Source: Kordiimonas marina
GTDB taxonomy: Bacteria > Pseudomonadota > Alphaproteobacteria > Sphingomonadales > Kordiimonadaceae
NCBI RefSeq assembly: GCF_023006325.1
Contig: NZ_JAINDF010000003.1
Span: 124,001 to 188,000, forward strand
Length of the DNA: 64,000 nt
Direction: 5' to 3'
Shown here: one piece after another, positions 36,634 to 47,720 of the stretch
Numbering within the stretch: the first letter of the stretch is position 1
How the letters are laid out: each line of letters begins with the position of its first letter
Notes under the pieces: model-generated
Seen by the model: only the letters and a program-made list of their open reading frames with translations
What the model was told of the DNA's origin: nothing
Database searches by the model: none
Program-made: the position numbers and the translations under genes

Positions 36634-37743
36634 TCAGCGACGGCAGGCGGCGCCAAGCGAAGCAAACAGGTTCACGATCACCTGCCGACGGTCAAGGTTG
36701 ACCGCGTCGGCGCGGGTCACGAGTTGGCCCATCTTTTCCCACAGGTCCAGCCACTGATCAAGCCCGCTGAAGGCGGAAATGCGGGCCATGGCGGCACTTT
36801 CGCCGGGCATGATGTCCGGGACGGCCTCACCGCTCGCCGTCTGGCGTACCATCCGCTCGAGCCAGCCAAGCAGCATTTCGATGAAAAGCCGGTATTCGCC
36901 ATCGGCTTTCGGGGCCGCGAGCTTGTCGGCCAGCGCATGAATGCGCGGCATATGAAGCCTGGGCAGGCCGACGAGTTCCTCGGCCATCTGGCGGTAGAGC
37001 CCGACGCCGCCGAGGCTTGCAAGCTCAATCGCCTTGCCGGGCGCGCCATCGGACAGACGCGCAAGCGCCTTGAGGTCATCCGGGTTCAGGGATGGGTATT
37101 TCCCGGCCAGCACAGCCTGGACGCTGTCTTCACTGAGCGCCTTGAGGGCAAGCGTACGGCAGCGGCTGCGGATCGTCGGCAACAGGCGCCCCGGTGAATG
37201 GGACACCAGGAACAGGATCGACTTGTGCGGCGGCTCCTCGAGCAGTTTCAGGAGCGCGTTGGCAGCGTTGGTGTTCATCTCATCGGCGGCATCGACAATG
37301 GCAACGCGCCAGCCCCCTTCGGCACTCGTCTGGGTATAGAAGCTGATCAGCTTGCGGATATCATCGATGACGATATCGTTCCTGAGCTTGCCGGTCTTTT
37401 CATTGAACGTGCGCTCGGCAACAGCCACACCGCCATGGCCGCCAGACATGATCCGCTGCACGAATGGGTTGTCCGGGTCGATAGTAAGCGTGTCAGGTTT
37501 GACTGCGGGCAAAGGCTCGCCAAACAGGCCGCCGTCATCCTCTGCGGGCTGACTGAGAAGAAACTTGGCAAAACGCCAGGCCAGCGTGGCCTTCCCTACC
37601 CCCTTGGGGCCGGTAATCAGCCAGGCGTGGTGCAGCCGGTCATTATTGAAGGCCTCAAGGAACATCCGTTCGGCGCTTTCATGGCCGATCAGCTCCGTGG
37701 TCGCCCGCGGATGGTCCATTTCCGCTGTTTCAAGCTCGCTCAC
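36634..37743 (-). CDS. holB: DNA polymerase III delta-prime subunit
   Basis: 369 residues. Clamp-loader AAA+ subunit with P-loop ITGPKGVGKATLAWRFA (about 43-59); LLKLLEEPPHKSILFLVSHS near 165 is the sensor-1-like stretch. The walker-B Asp is replaced as in other delta-prime subunits. It helps load the beta sliding clamp. Start is a GTG at 37743 overlapping the tmk stop by 4 bp (GTGA). Confidence 0.93.
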   Translation of the reverse strand: MSELETAEMDHPRATTELIGHESAERMFLEAFNNDRLHHAWLITGPKGVGKATLAWRFAKFLLSQPAEDDGGLFGEPLPAVKPDTLTIDPDNPFVQRIMSGGHGGVAVAERTFNEKTGKLRNDIVIDDIRKLISFYTQTSAEGGWRVAIVDAADEMNTNAANALLKLLEEPPHKSILFLVSHSPGRLLPTIRSRCRTLALKALSEDSVQAVLAGKYPSLNPDDLKALARLSDGAPGKAIELASLGGVGLYRQMAEELVGLPRLHMPRIHALADKLAAPKADGEYRLFIEMLLGWLERMVRQTASGEAVPDIMPGESAAMARISAFSGLDQWLDLWEKMGQLVTRADAVNLDRRQVIVNLFASLGAACRR

Positions 37744-38396
37744 GCCACGTCCCCAAAGCGGGCCTTAATGACCGCCCTTAGTGCCGTATGGAGGCCTTCG
37801 ACCGACTGTGCGGCATCCAGCACCACGCAGCGCTCCGGCTCCGCGACGGCAATATCGAGAAACGCCTGCCTGAGCTTTTTGTGAAAACTGATGTCGAGAC
37901 GTTCGAACCTGTCTTCCATATCGCTGGTCTTGCCTTCTTCGCGGCCCAAAGCCCGGGAAAGGCCGACATCGACCGGCATGTCGAGGATGATCGTCAGGTC
38001 AGGCTTGAAACCACCGAGCGCCAGGGCTTGCAGTTCCTGCATCTCAGGCACGCCAAGCCCCCGGCCCGCGCCTTGGTAGGCCACGGTGGAATCGGAGAAA
38101 CGGTCACAGACCACCCAGTCCCCTCGCTTGAGCGCCGGTTTGACCGTGCGGGCCACATGCTCGGCGCGCGCCGCGGTGACCAGAAGCGCTTCGGCCATCG
38201 GGTCCCAGCGGTCACCGTCACCTTTGACCAGCAGATCGCGGATATGCTCCGCCCCCGGTGACCCACCGGGTTCCCGGGTTTGACAAACACCGATCCCGGA
38301 GGACTGCAGCCAGTCGACAAGAAGGCGGATCTGGGTCGATTTACCGACCCCTTCCCCGCCTTCAAGCGTAATAAATTTCGGCGTGCGCGCCGTCAT
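37740..38396 (-). CDS. tmk: Thymidylate kinase
   Basis: 218 residues from ATG 38396. P-loop LEGGEGVGKSTQ (about 11-22), DR motif VVCDRFSDSTVAYQGAGRG with the DRx5Y-type arginine and serine, and the acidic LDMPVDVGLSRA. It makes dTDP from dTMP. A GTG at 38411 would extend the N-terminus by five residues and overlap the carboxypeptidase stop (38408); neither start has a clear ribosome site. Coupled to holB downstream. Confidence 0.94.
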   Translation of the reverse strand: MTARTPKFITLEGGEGVGKSTQIRLLVDWLQSSGIGVCQTREPGGSPGAEHIRDLLVKGDGDRWDPMAEALLVTAARAEHVARTVKPALKRGDWVVCDRFSDSTVAYQGAGRGLGVPEMQELQALALGGFKPDLTIILDMPVDVGLSRALGREEGKTSDMEDRFERLDISFHKKLRQAFLDIAVAEPERCVVLDAAQSVEGLHTALRAVIKARFGDVA

Positions 38397-38407
38397 GGCC
38401 CCAGGCG

Positions 38408-39595
38408 TCACTTATGTTCGGGCGCTTTGCTCGACCCAGCAGAGCCGAACAGCAGATATTCGAACGCGGCGCCGAGTTTGCCAAAGCCGCCGACCTTCGC
38501 CACGTCAGCACCGGCCAGAAGCGGACGGCGGATCGGTTGACGGTTCGGGACATCAACGACCAGTTCGCCGAGTTGCTGGCCCTTCTTGATCGGGGCGGCA
38601 ACCGGGTTGGTGTAATGGATCGACACCTTCATCCGCGCCCGCTGCAGGCGTGACAGCGTGAGCGCCAGGTCCTTGCCCAGGACCATCGGCACCGTGGCGT
38701 CGTCCCCAAGCCAGACTTCAGCATGATCGACCGTCTCGCCAGCGCGGAGCAGCGGATAATGGTCGAAGTTGCGGAAAGCATATTGCATCAGGCGCTGGCT
38801 TTCACGCTCACGCGCCGCCATCGACGGCAGGCCGGCAACCACCAGGATAACCCGGCGGCCATCACGAACGGCGGAACCCACGAGGCCGTAGCCCGCTTCT
38901 TCGGTGTGACCGGTCTTGAGGCCGTCAGCGCCAGGGAACGAACCCAGAAGCGGGTTGCGGTTCCATTTGTTGCTTTCGAAATCCTTATAGAGGAACGACC
39001 GCTCACCGAAGAGCGGGTACATATCCGGGAAATCCTTGATCAGGTGATAAGCCAGCGTCGCCAGGTCGCGCGCGCTCATATAATGGTTATCATGCGGCCA
39101 GCCGTTGGTGTTCTCGAAATGGCTGTGGGTCAGGCCCAGTTCCTTGGCCTTGGCGTTCATCCACTGGACGAACACTTCATCCGAACCCGCCATATGTTCG
39201 GACAGCACGACGCAGGAGTCGTTACCCGAAAGCACGATGATGCCCTGCAGAAGCTGCTTCACCGTAACGACGTCACGGGCGCGCAGGAACATGGTCGATC
39301 CCTTGTTGTTCCATTTCCGCCAGGCTTCGTCCGACACGGTTACTTTGTCGTCCAGGTGCATCTGGCCGTTCTTGATGGCTTCGAAAGCCAGATAGACGGT
39401 CATCAGCTTGGTCATCGACGCCGGCGGGAACGGCTCATCGGCATTTTTCTCGAAAAGAACATCACCGGAGTCGGCATCGATAATGATGGCATGTTTCGCC
39501 GGGGTTGCCATCGTCATTTGCGCCGATGCAGGAAGCGCGAGGCTCATCGCTGCGAGCCAGATGATCCCCAGTCGTACCAGTATATTTCTAAACAT
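38408..39595 (-). CDS. dacA: D-alanyl-D-alanine carboxypeptidase (PBP5/6-type, DacA-like)
   Basis: 395 residues. Signal peptide MFRNILVRLGIIWLAAMSLA, cut near PASAQ. All three serine-penicillin-binding motifs are present: SMTK with Ser about 60, SGN at about 123, and KTG at about 227. A C-terminal beta-rich PBP5_C domain and a tail for membrane anchoring follow. It trims the terminal D-Ala from peptidoglycan stem peptides. It lies between rlpA and tmk on the same strand, 20 bp after rlpA. Confidence 0.94.
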   Translation of the reverse strand: MFRNILVRLGIIWLAAMSLALPASAQMTMATPAKHAIIIDADSGDVLFEKNADEPFPPASMTKLMTVYLAFEAIKNGQMHLDDKVTVSDEAWRKWNNKGSTMFLRARDVVTVKQLLQGIIVLSGNDSCVVLSEHMAGSDEVFVQWMNAKAKELGLTHSHFENTNGWPHDNHYMSARDLATLAYHLIKDFPDMYPLFGERSFLYKDFESNKWNRNPLLGSFPGADGLKTGHTEEAGYGLVGSAVRDGRRVILVVAGLPSMAARERESQRLMQYAFRNFDHYPLLRAGETVDHAEVWLGDDATVPMVLGKDLALTLSRLQRARMKVSIHYTNPVAAPIKKGQQLGELVVDVPNRQPIRRPLLAGADVAKVGGFGKLGAAFEYLLFGSAGSSKAPEHK

Positions 39596-39615
39596 TGTGA
39601 TCCCTTGATCCGTTC

Positions 39616-40524
39616 TTAACGTGACGTTTCGGTGAAAATGCGGGCCTCGTAAAACCCATCGGCAAGGACGCGTTCAAGGCTCCGCTGTGCGAGCATTCGC
39701 TCGACGAACGGTCCGATGCGAACCCGCCAGAAGGTCAGCCCCCGTGTTGTACTCGTCTGCAGTTCAGCCGCAAAGCCTTCTTTCTTGAGCCGGGCCACCT
39801 GAAGCGCGGCGTTGGCACGGTTCGAATAGGCACCAACCTGGACATAATGCCGGGCGGCGGCTGTGGCGGCTGCGGTTGCAGTATTCGTGGCCGGGGCAGA
39901 AGCCGTTGCCGCCGGGCGCGCGGGCACCGGGCTGCTCAAGGTTTCTTCTGTCACGGTTTCAACAGGTGCCGGCGTCAAGGATGCTTGCGCGGTTTGCATC
40001 ACCGGCATCCGGTCCAGTTCCTTCGGCTTCTGGTGACGACGGCTGAAATGCACATTGCCATGTTCATCGCACGCCTGGACCCGGACAAGGGTAACGCCTT
40101 TTTTGTCGAACCCCAAAAGCTGGGCACCACGGCGCGAGACATCCAGAATGCGGCTTTTCACGAACGGCCCGCGGTCATTGACGCGCAGCACCAGTGTCCG
40201 GCCATTGGACAGGTTGGTCACCTTGACATAGCTTGGCAGCGGCAGGGTCTTATGCGCGGCCGTCAGCGCATTCATATTGTACATTTCGCCGTTGGCGGTG
40301 TGTTTGCCGTGAAAATCCGGCCCATACCAGGAGGCATAGCCGACTTCGTCGTAATCCGGGTCTTCCTTGGGGTAATACCATTTGCCCGCGACCTTATAGG
40401 GCTTGCCCACTTTCTGCACGCCGCCCTGGTCGCCTGTCGGCAACTCATTGTCATGGGGCAGGTTCGGGCCGAACGAACAGCCGGCCAGCAGGACAACTCC
40501 CATAAATGCGAACAGCAGGCGCAT
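39616..40524 (-). CDS. rlpA: RlpA septal-ring lipoprotein (DPBB + SPOR)
   Basis: 302 residues. Lipoprotein signal MRLLFAFMGVVLLAGC with the lipidated Cys about 16. The double-psi beta-barrel has GYASWYGPDFHGKHTANGE and LVLRVNDRGPFVKSRILDVS, with the Asp/Glu of the lytic-transglycosylase fold. A Thr/Ala/Pro-rich linker (about 175-222) precedes the C-terminal SPOR domain (YVQVGAYSNRANAALQVARL), which binds denuded septal glycan. In Pseudomonas RlpA cleaves such glycan; here activity is inferred. AGGGAC lies before ATG 40524. Confidence 0.92.
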   Translation of the reverse strand: MRLLFAFMGVVLLAGCSFGPNLPHDNELPTGDQGGVQKVGKPYKVAGKWYYPKEDPDYDEVGYASWYGPDFHGKHTANGEMYNMNALTAAHKTLPLPSYVKVTNLSNGRTLVLRVNDRGPFVKSRILDVSRRGAQLLGFDKKGVTLVRVQACDEHGNVHFSRRHQKPKELDRMPVMQTAQASLTPAPVETVTEETLSSPVPARPAATASAPATNTATAAATAAARHYVQVGAYSNRANAALQVARLKKEGFAAELQTSTTRGLTFWRVRIGPFVERMLAQRSLERVLADGFYEARIFTETSR

Positions 40525-40541
40525 GCGTGAAAGTCCCTCCC

Positions 40542-41597
40542 CTAGTCCTTGATGATGTCGGACAGCATGCCGACAGCCAGTGCATATTTGAACGACGGGT
40601 TATAGCGCATGATCGAGCAGAAGTTGCCGTAAACCAGATAACCCTCGCCGTCCCCCTCATCGCCAACCACGAGCGCAGCGGGGATGGAGCGTGTCGGAAG
40701 GTCGGCGCCGTTCGTGCGCCGGACACCAAGGGCCTGCCAATCCTGCAGGTTCCGCCAGATACCGAGGCTTTTATAGCGCGCGCATACAGCCGGCGGCGTC
40801 AGCCCTGCGGCCTGCGTGCCCTGAAGCGTCTGCTCGCCACCCTTGGGCAGCTTGACCTTGCGGCCCCAGATTTCATCGCTGCGGTACCCATTGCTTTTGA
40901 GGAAGTTGGCGATCGAGGCGAAGACATCTTCACTGCTCGCCCAAATATCCCGCTTGCCGTCACCGTCCTGGTCGACAGCATATTTGAGATAGTTTTCCGG
41001 CATGAACTGCGGCTGCCCCATGGCGCCCGCCCAGGAGCCCTTCATTTCATCATAAGGCGCATAGCCCTTGTCGAGGATCTCGAGCGCCGCGAACAGTTCC
41101 CGGCGAAAGCGCGGGCCGCGCCGCTTGTCGTACGCAAGTGTCGCAACCGCATCGAAGACCGAATAGCTGAGCGGCACAGTGCCATAATTGGTTTCAATGC
41201 CCCAGATGGCGGCAACCACCTGGCCCTGAACGCCATAATCTTTCTGGATCGTCTTCAGCTCATCGCTGTGCGAGGCCATCATCTCAGCGCCCTTCTTGCG
41301 GCGCCAGTCGCTCAGGCGGCTTTTCAGATAGCGCGCATAGGTCTGCTTGAGTTCAGGCTGGTTGCGGTCGCGCTTGACCACGATATGGACCGGCTTGACG
41401 TTCGAAAGCGCGAGCTTGATGGTCTTGTCGCTGATGCCGCGGCTGCGGGCTTCTGTGCGCACACCCTGAAGCCAGGTTTCAAACCCGGCGGTGTCAAAAC
41501 CATTCGTCTCGGCATGGGCTGTAAAAGAGGCGGAAAGCCCCAAACAGGCACCAAGTGCCAGCCCACAAATACTCCCAACTCGACGACCAAATGCCAT
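40542..41597 (-). CDS. mltB: Lytic murein transglycosylase, MltB family
   Basis: 351 residues from ATG 41597. Signal peptide MAFGRRVGSICGLALGACLG, cut near TAHAET. The catalytic Glu is about 135 in AAIWGIETNYGTVPLSYS, followed by GSWAGAMGQPQFMPENYLKY. The C-terminal YNPSFKYALAVGMLSDII is typical of the SLT_2 family. It cuts glycan strands to 1,6-anhydro-MurNAc ends. A GTG at 41639 extends the frame, but AGGAGG sits 12 bases before ATG 41597. First gene of the leftward cell-wall group. Confidence 0.92.
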   Translation of the reverse strand: MAFGRRVGSICGLALGACLGLSASFTAHAETNGFDTAGFETWLQGVRTEARSRGISDKTIKLALSNVKPVHIVVKRDRNQPELKQTYARYLKSRLSDWRRKKGAEMMASHSDELKTIQKDYGVQGQVVAAIWGIETNYGTVPLSYSVFDAVATLAYDKRRGPRFRRELFAALEILDKGYAPYDEMKGSWAGAMGQPQFMPENYLKYAVDQDGDGKRDIWASSEDVFASIANFLKSNGYRSDEIWGRKVKLPKGGEQTLQGTQAAGLTPPAVCARYKSLGIWRNLQDWQALGVRRTNGADLPTRSIPAALVVGDEGDGEGYLVYGNFCSIMRYNPSFKYALAVGMLSDIIKD

Positions 41598-41721
41598 GCC
41601 GTAACGGTCCCTCCTGATACGGGTTGTCTCTCCCCCCACTTTAGGCGGTTGAGCCCCTTAAAAACAAGGGGATAAAGGCGGCTTTTTGATGGCAGGCCCC
41701 TGGCCGGGCGACGCTACGGCC

Positions 41722-41761
41722 GAAATAAGAAAAAGGCCGGCGCAATAAAGCGCCAGCCTTT
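41722..41761 (-). terminator. Terminator after tRNA-Lys
   Basis: On the minus strand the stem AGGCTGGCGC pairs with GCGCCGGCCT around TTTATT and is followed by TTTTCTTATTTC. It lies 9 bp after the tRNA-Lys 3' end. Confidence 0.85.
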
Positions 41762-41769
41762 CCTTGAAT

Positions 41770-41845
41770 TGGTGAGCCCGACAGGATTCGAACCTGTGGC
41801 CAACTGATTAAAAGTCAGTTGCTCTACCAGCTGAGCTACGGGCCC
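41770..41845 (-). tRNA. tRNA-Lys (anticodon UUU)
   Basis: A 76-nt tRNA including an encoded CCA (41770-41772). The acceptor stem GGGCCCG pairs with CGGGCTC with one G-U. The D-arm AGCTCAGCTGGTAGAGCA, anticodon loop CTTTTAA (anticodon TTT) and T-arm GGTTCGAATCC are intact. Followed by a terminator, preceded by a 626-bp gap. Confidence 0.97.
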
Positions 41846-42471
41846 TCACCAGTGAGTGTCGCGGGGTGTTCCCTGCGAACGCGGCGGAACATAGGGGCAT
41901 CATTCCGATGGGTCAAGAGAAAGTAACATAGAAAATGAACTTTTTCTAACAGGCACCCCGCTTTCCCTTGAATATCAACGGGTTTGGCCTGTTTCCCACA
42001 TGCATCAAGATCGCATTTTGCCTTGTCCCGACCCCAGGTTTATTCGCCCGTCACCAGGCAGCTACCCTTCCTGTTTTCCGCGTTTGCCCCCCCGCACCAT
42101 GCCCTGTCCCAAACAGCATCCAGACACACTGAAAAGTTGGTCGCCTGAGCCCCGCGCCAGACAGCATCACCGCCGATATCCTTGCGTTGAAGAAGCAGGC
42201 CCCTAAGTCGAGGGACAGCCGCCACAACGCTTGCAGCTCAGCAAAATAGCCTGAAACGCCATGGCTTTCCGCATTTACGAAAATATTTTCATATCCACGG
42301 CAGGAATGACCTGGTCGAATCATATGGCGGGTGGATTACCAGCAAGATACGCGGATTGGAGGTGTGCGGGATTCGCCATCTGCCCATCGATTCACGCGAC
42401 AGATAGTTGGGCAGCAGCCATCGCTAAGATGGCCCGAAAACGGCTTTACACGCCCGTGCGGGTGCACTTGA
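41846..42471. other. Unexplained 626-bp intergenic gap
   Basis: Holds no gene I can support. Short open frames on both strands (for example 42051-42323 minus and 42261-42548 plus) have no recognisable product, no ribosome site and overlap each other. No known RNA motif (SRP, 6S, tmRNA, RNase P) could be matched by eye. It lies downstream of tgt and upstream of tRNA-Lys. Confidence 0.6.
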
Positions 42472-44666
<2,195 letters not shown>

Positions 44667-44715
44667 GAAGCGGGCTTGTAACGGAACTCAGGGCTTAGAA
44701 CAAGAACCAGAACAA

Positions 44716-44744
44716 GAAAAAGGGCGCCCGCTATGGACGCCCTT
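44716..44744 (-). terminator. Terminator after PPIase gene
   Basis: On the minus strand, AAGGGCG and CGCCCTT pair around an eleven-base loop and are followed by TTTTTCTTGTTC. It lies 22 bp beyond the PPIase stop and just before queA, splitting the coaD-PPIase and queA-tgt units. Confidence 0.8.
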
Positions 44745-44765
44745 ATCGAATTCTTGGTGGCAGAC

Positions 44766-45359
44766 TTATTTGCCGGCTTTATCTTCCGGCTTTTCCTCAG
44801 CCTTATTCTCAGTCTTCTGGCCGTCTTTGCCGTCAACATCGGCGGCGACATACATATGCAGGATCTTGGTCGGGTTCGCAGGCGGTTCGCCGCGTGCGAT
44901 CTCATCGACATATTCCATGCCCTTCATGACCCGGCCCCAAACGGTATATTTGCCGTCCAGGAACGGTACACGGGTAAAGCAGATGAAGAACTGGCTGTCA
45001 GCACTGTTATCATCATTCGCGCGTGCCATCGAAACCGTGCCGCGCATGTGCGGCAGGCGGCTGAATTCAGCCGGAATCTTCTGGCCGGAGCCACCAAGGC
45101 CGGTCCCGGTCGGGTCCCCGCCCTGGGCCATGAAGCCTTCGATTACCCGGTGAAACACCGTGCCGTCATAAAAGCCTTTACGGACCAGTTCCTTGATGCG
45201 CGCCACATGCTTGGGCGCAACATCAGGGCGCATGGCAATAACCACACGGCCAAAGGGAAGGTCCATATAAAGGGTGTTTTCGGGGTCGAGGTCGACCGCA
45301 GATGCTTGTTCAGTCATCAAACCCACCATTGTCGCTAATATAATAAGAAATTTCTTCAT
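44766..45359 (-). CDS. Exported cyclophilin-type peptidyl-prolyl isomerase
   Basis: 197 residues from ATG 45359. The signal peptide MKKFLIILATMVGLMTEQAS is cut near ASAVD. The cyclophilin core has YDGTVFHRVIEGFMAQGGDP (catalytic Arg), MARANDDNSADSQFFICF and LDGKYTVWGRVMKGM. A charged Lys/Glu/Asp tail closes the protein. Periplasmic folding helper. GGGAG lies six bases before ATG 45359; a longer frame starting at 45389 would bury the signal peptide. It follows coaD by 26 bp. Confidence 0.93.
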   Translation of the reverse strand: MKKFLIILATMVGLMTEQASAVDLDPENTLYMDLPFGRVVIAMRPDVAPKHVARIKELVRKGFYDGTVFHRVIEGFMAQGGDPTGTGLGGSGQKIPAEFSRLPHMRGTVSMARANDDNSADSQFFICFTRVPFLDGKYTVWGRVMKGMEYVDEIARGEPPANPTKILHMYVAADVDGKDGQKTENKAEEKPEDKAGK

Positions 45360-45385
45360 ACCCAACTCCCGGCGAAGCAGCCGCT

Positions 45386-45910
45386 TCAACTCTCAGACGG
45401 GGACGGCAATTCCGCCACCCGCGCCACCACGGCTTTCGCCACATCGCCCGGCACAAAGGCGCTAATCTTGCCGCCATACCGCGCCACTTCTTTCACAAGA
45501 CGCGACGCGATTGTCTGATATTTCGGGTCCGCCATCAGGAATACCGTCTCAATCGACGGGTTGATCTGATAGTTCATCCCGGTCATCTGGAATTCGTACT
45601 CGAAGTCGGCCACGGCCCGCAATCCACGGATGATGATGGTCGCGCCAACGCGTTCGGCAAAATGCATCAGAAGCTCGTCGAACTGAACGACTTCAAACTC
45701 AACACCTGCAGCCTCAGCCATCGGACGGGTCGCTTCTTCGACCATGGCCACACGCTCCTCAAGCGTGAACAGCGGGTTCTTGCTTGGGTTTGTGGCAACG
45801 CCGATGACGAGCCGATCCACAAGCCGGAGCCCGCGCTTGATGATGTCGATATGTCCGTTGGTGATCGGGTCGAACGTTCCAGGATAGAGACCAACACGTT
45901 TAGTACTCAA
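45386..45910 (-). CDS. coaD: Phosphopantetheine adenylyltransferase
   Basis: 174 residues. It makes dephospho-CoA from 4'-phosphopantetheine and ATP, the penultimate CoA step. Nucleotidyltransferase motif GLYPGTFDPITNGHIDII with the T/HxGH His about 20. IIIRGLRAVADFEYEFQM and SRLVKEVARYGGKISAFVP also match. The start is TTG at 45910, seven to eight bases after AGGGGA; no ATG or GTG is suitably placed. Upstream of the PPIase gene in the usual alphaproteobacterial order. Confidence 0.94.
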   Translation of the reverse strand: MSTKRVGLYPGTFDPITNGHIDIIKRGLRLVDRLVIGVATNPSKNPLFTLEERVAMVEEATRPMAEAAGVEFEVVQFDELLMHFAERVGATIIIRGLRAVADFEYEFQMTGMNYQINPSIETVFLMADPKYQTIASRLVKEVARYGGKISAFVPGDVAKAVVARVAELPSPSES

Positions 45911-46045
45911 GGCTTTCCCCTCACAAGTCAGCTTGTGCCCACAGGTTTGGCTGCACCATTCCCGAAACTGTCATAAAACACAAGCGCCATCTGCCGGAAA
46001 TGAGGCAAATAGCGCTTGAAAAGTGGCCCTCAACCGATGCTTCCC

Positions 46046-46507
46046 CTATTCGGAAGCAGGTTCGACATGCAGCTCTGTGCTGGTCGCGCTTTTGATCACG
46101 ACCTTGGTGCCTTCAGCAGCATCAGGGCCAAGGGCGGTCCAGAGGCTGTCACCCACCTTGACCTTGCCGCGACCATCCTGAATGGCAGATGCGACCTTGA
46201 CCGTCCGCCCAACCAGCGCGGCTGAGCGCCGGTTCAGGTTTTCATTCTCGGACGGAATTTCGCCGTGCTTCCGGATGAACTGCCGCCCCATGAAGACCGA
46301 GATCACAGACAGGATCGAGAACCAGACCATCTGCCATTCCCAGCTCATGTCCGGGAGGATGAACACCACGGCCGCCATGACACCGGACGCGATCGCGAGC
46401 CACAGGAAGACGATGCCGGGCATCGCCATCTCCAGCCCCAGGAAAACCGCCAGCGCGATCATCCAGGTCCAGTGCGTGAACTCAAGGTCGGAAAGAAGGT
46501 GATGCAT
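46046..46507 (-). CDS. NfeD-like protein (short form)
   Basis: 153 residues. Two or three hydrophobic segments span about 14-75 (WTWMIALAVFLGLEMAMPG onward). A C-terminal OB-fold NfeD domain has LVGRTVKVASAIQDGRGKVK near 100. Short NfeD proteins work with a stomatin/SPFH partner, here encoded directly upstream with an 11-bp gap. Role in membrane-domain organisation or quality control is inferred from the family. Confidence 0.88.
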   Translation of the reverse strand: MHHLLSDLEFTHWTWMIALAVFLGLEMAMPGIVFLWLAIASGVMAAVVFILPDMSWEWQMVWFSILSVISVFMGRQFIRKHGEIPSENENLNRRSAALVGRTVKVASAIQDGRGKVKVGDSLWTALGPDAAEGTKVVIKSATSTELHVEPASE

Positions 46508-46518
46508 GAACGGTTCTC

Positions 46519-47484
46519 CTAGTCCCCGGCATTCGGGACGCTTGCGCCTGCGCGCCCGGCCCCGGCTTTGCCGCCAAGGCCTTTGACAAGCTCGTTGATG
46601 CCGCCAATCGAGCCGATGATACCGCTGGCTTCAAGCGGCATAAAGACGAGTTTTTCATTGTTCGAGGTAGCAAACTTGCCAAGGGCCTCGACATATTTCT
46701 GCGCCACGAAATAGTTGATCGCCTGCGCGTCCCCTTTGGCGATGGCTTCGGAAACCACCTCGGTTGCCTTGGCCTCGGCTTCAGCGGACCGCTCCCGCGC
46801 TTCAGCATCACGGAACGCAGCCTCCCGGCGGCCTTCAGCCTCCAGAATAGCGGATTTCTTTTCACCCTCGGCGCGCAACACCTGCGCCTGACGGTGGCCT
46901 TCAGCTTCCAGGATGGCAGCGCGTTTGTCCCGTTCGGCTTTCAACTGACGGGCCATCGAATCAATGATGTCCTGCGGCGGTTCGATGTCCTTCACCTCCA
47001 CCCGGGTGATCTTCACGCCCCACGGGTTGGTGGCTTCATCGACCACCATCAACAGGCGGCCGCTGATCTCATCCCGCTTGGACAAGAGCTCATCCAGCTC
47101 CATGCTGCCGACCACGGTCCTGAGGTTGGTGGTCGAGAGGTTCATGATCGCAATGCCGAGGTCGTTGACCTCATAGGTCGCCATCGCCGTGTCCAGTACC
47201 TGGAAGAAGACGACACCATCGATCCGCACCATGGCGTTGTCCTTGGTGATGACTTCCTGGCTGGGGATATCCAGCACCCGTTCCTTCACATTCACCTTGG
47301 CGCCGATCCGGTCGATATAAGGAATGATGAGATGAAAACCCGGTTTCAGCGTCTTGGTGTATTTGCCCATGCGCTCCACGGTGAATTCATAGCCCTGGCT
47401 CACGACCACCGCCCCCATGAAAATGGTAATGAGAATGACGGCGAAGATTGCCAGCGCGAATACGGAAAACCCTGCAAAATCCAT
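46519..47484 (-). CDS. SPFH/Band-7 stomatin-like protein (QmcA family)
   Basis: 321 residues. N-terminal membrane anchor (about 6-26), then an SPFH domain with VVSQGYEFTVERMGKYTKTL and YIDRIGAKVNVKERVLDIPS. A long Ala/Glu/Arg coiled coil follows (about 175-245). The C-terminal Gly-rich GINELVKGLGGKAG ends the protein. It likely forms ring scaffolds in the inner membrane. Coupled to the NfeD gene. Confidence 0.92.
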   Translation of the reverse strand: MDFAGFSVFALAIFAVILITIFMGAVVVSQGYEFTVERMGKYTKTLKPGFHLIIPYIDRIGAKVNVKERVLDIPSQEVITKDNAMVRIDGVVFFQVLDTAMATYEVNDLGIAIMNLSTTNLRTVVGSMELDELLSKRDEISGRLLMVVDEATNPWGVKITRVEVKDIEPPQDIIDSMARQLKAERDKRAAILEAEGHRQAQVLRAEGEKKSAILEAEGRREAAFRDAEARERSAEAEAKATEVVSEAIAKGDAQAINYFVAQKYVEALGKFATSNNEKLVFMPLEASGIIGSIGGINELVKGLGGKAGAGRAGASVPNAGD

Positions 47485-47720
47485 TCTGAAGTCCCCTCAA
47501 TAAATCCCGATAAACAAGATATAGGAACGCTAGTTCTGCGTGTAAATGGCCCGCACGCACAATTCATACGGTTACAAAGGGCAGACCTTATGCTTGACCG
47601 CAGGTTTCAAAGGCTTGCAATCGGTCAGGGAAGCGGCAAAAGTCTGCCTCCGAGGGCTGTTGGCCCCGAGACCGAATAAACCAATGTTCAATCAGCAGTG
47701 ATTGTCAGTGAGGAATCATC

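Noticed and set aside
35371-37197. Long plus-strand open frame (608 codons) opposite metG and holB
   Set aside because: Composition is His/Arg/Asp-rich and patternless, and both genes on the other strand carry complete family motifs. It is an antisense shadow.
42040-42080. AGGAAGGGTAGC-like string on the minus strand suggesting SRP RNA
   Set aside because: It lacks the flanking conserved loop bases and a closing stem, so the similarity is too short to call.
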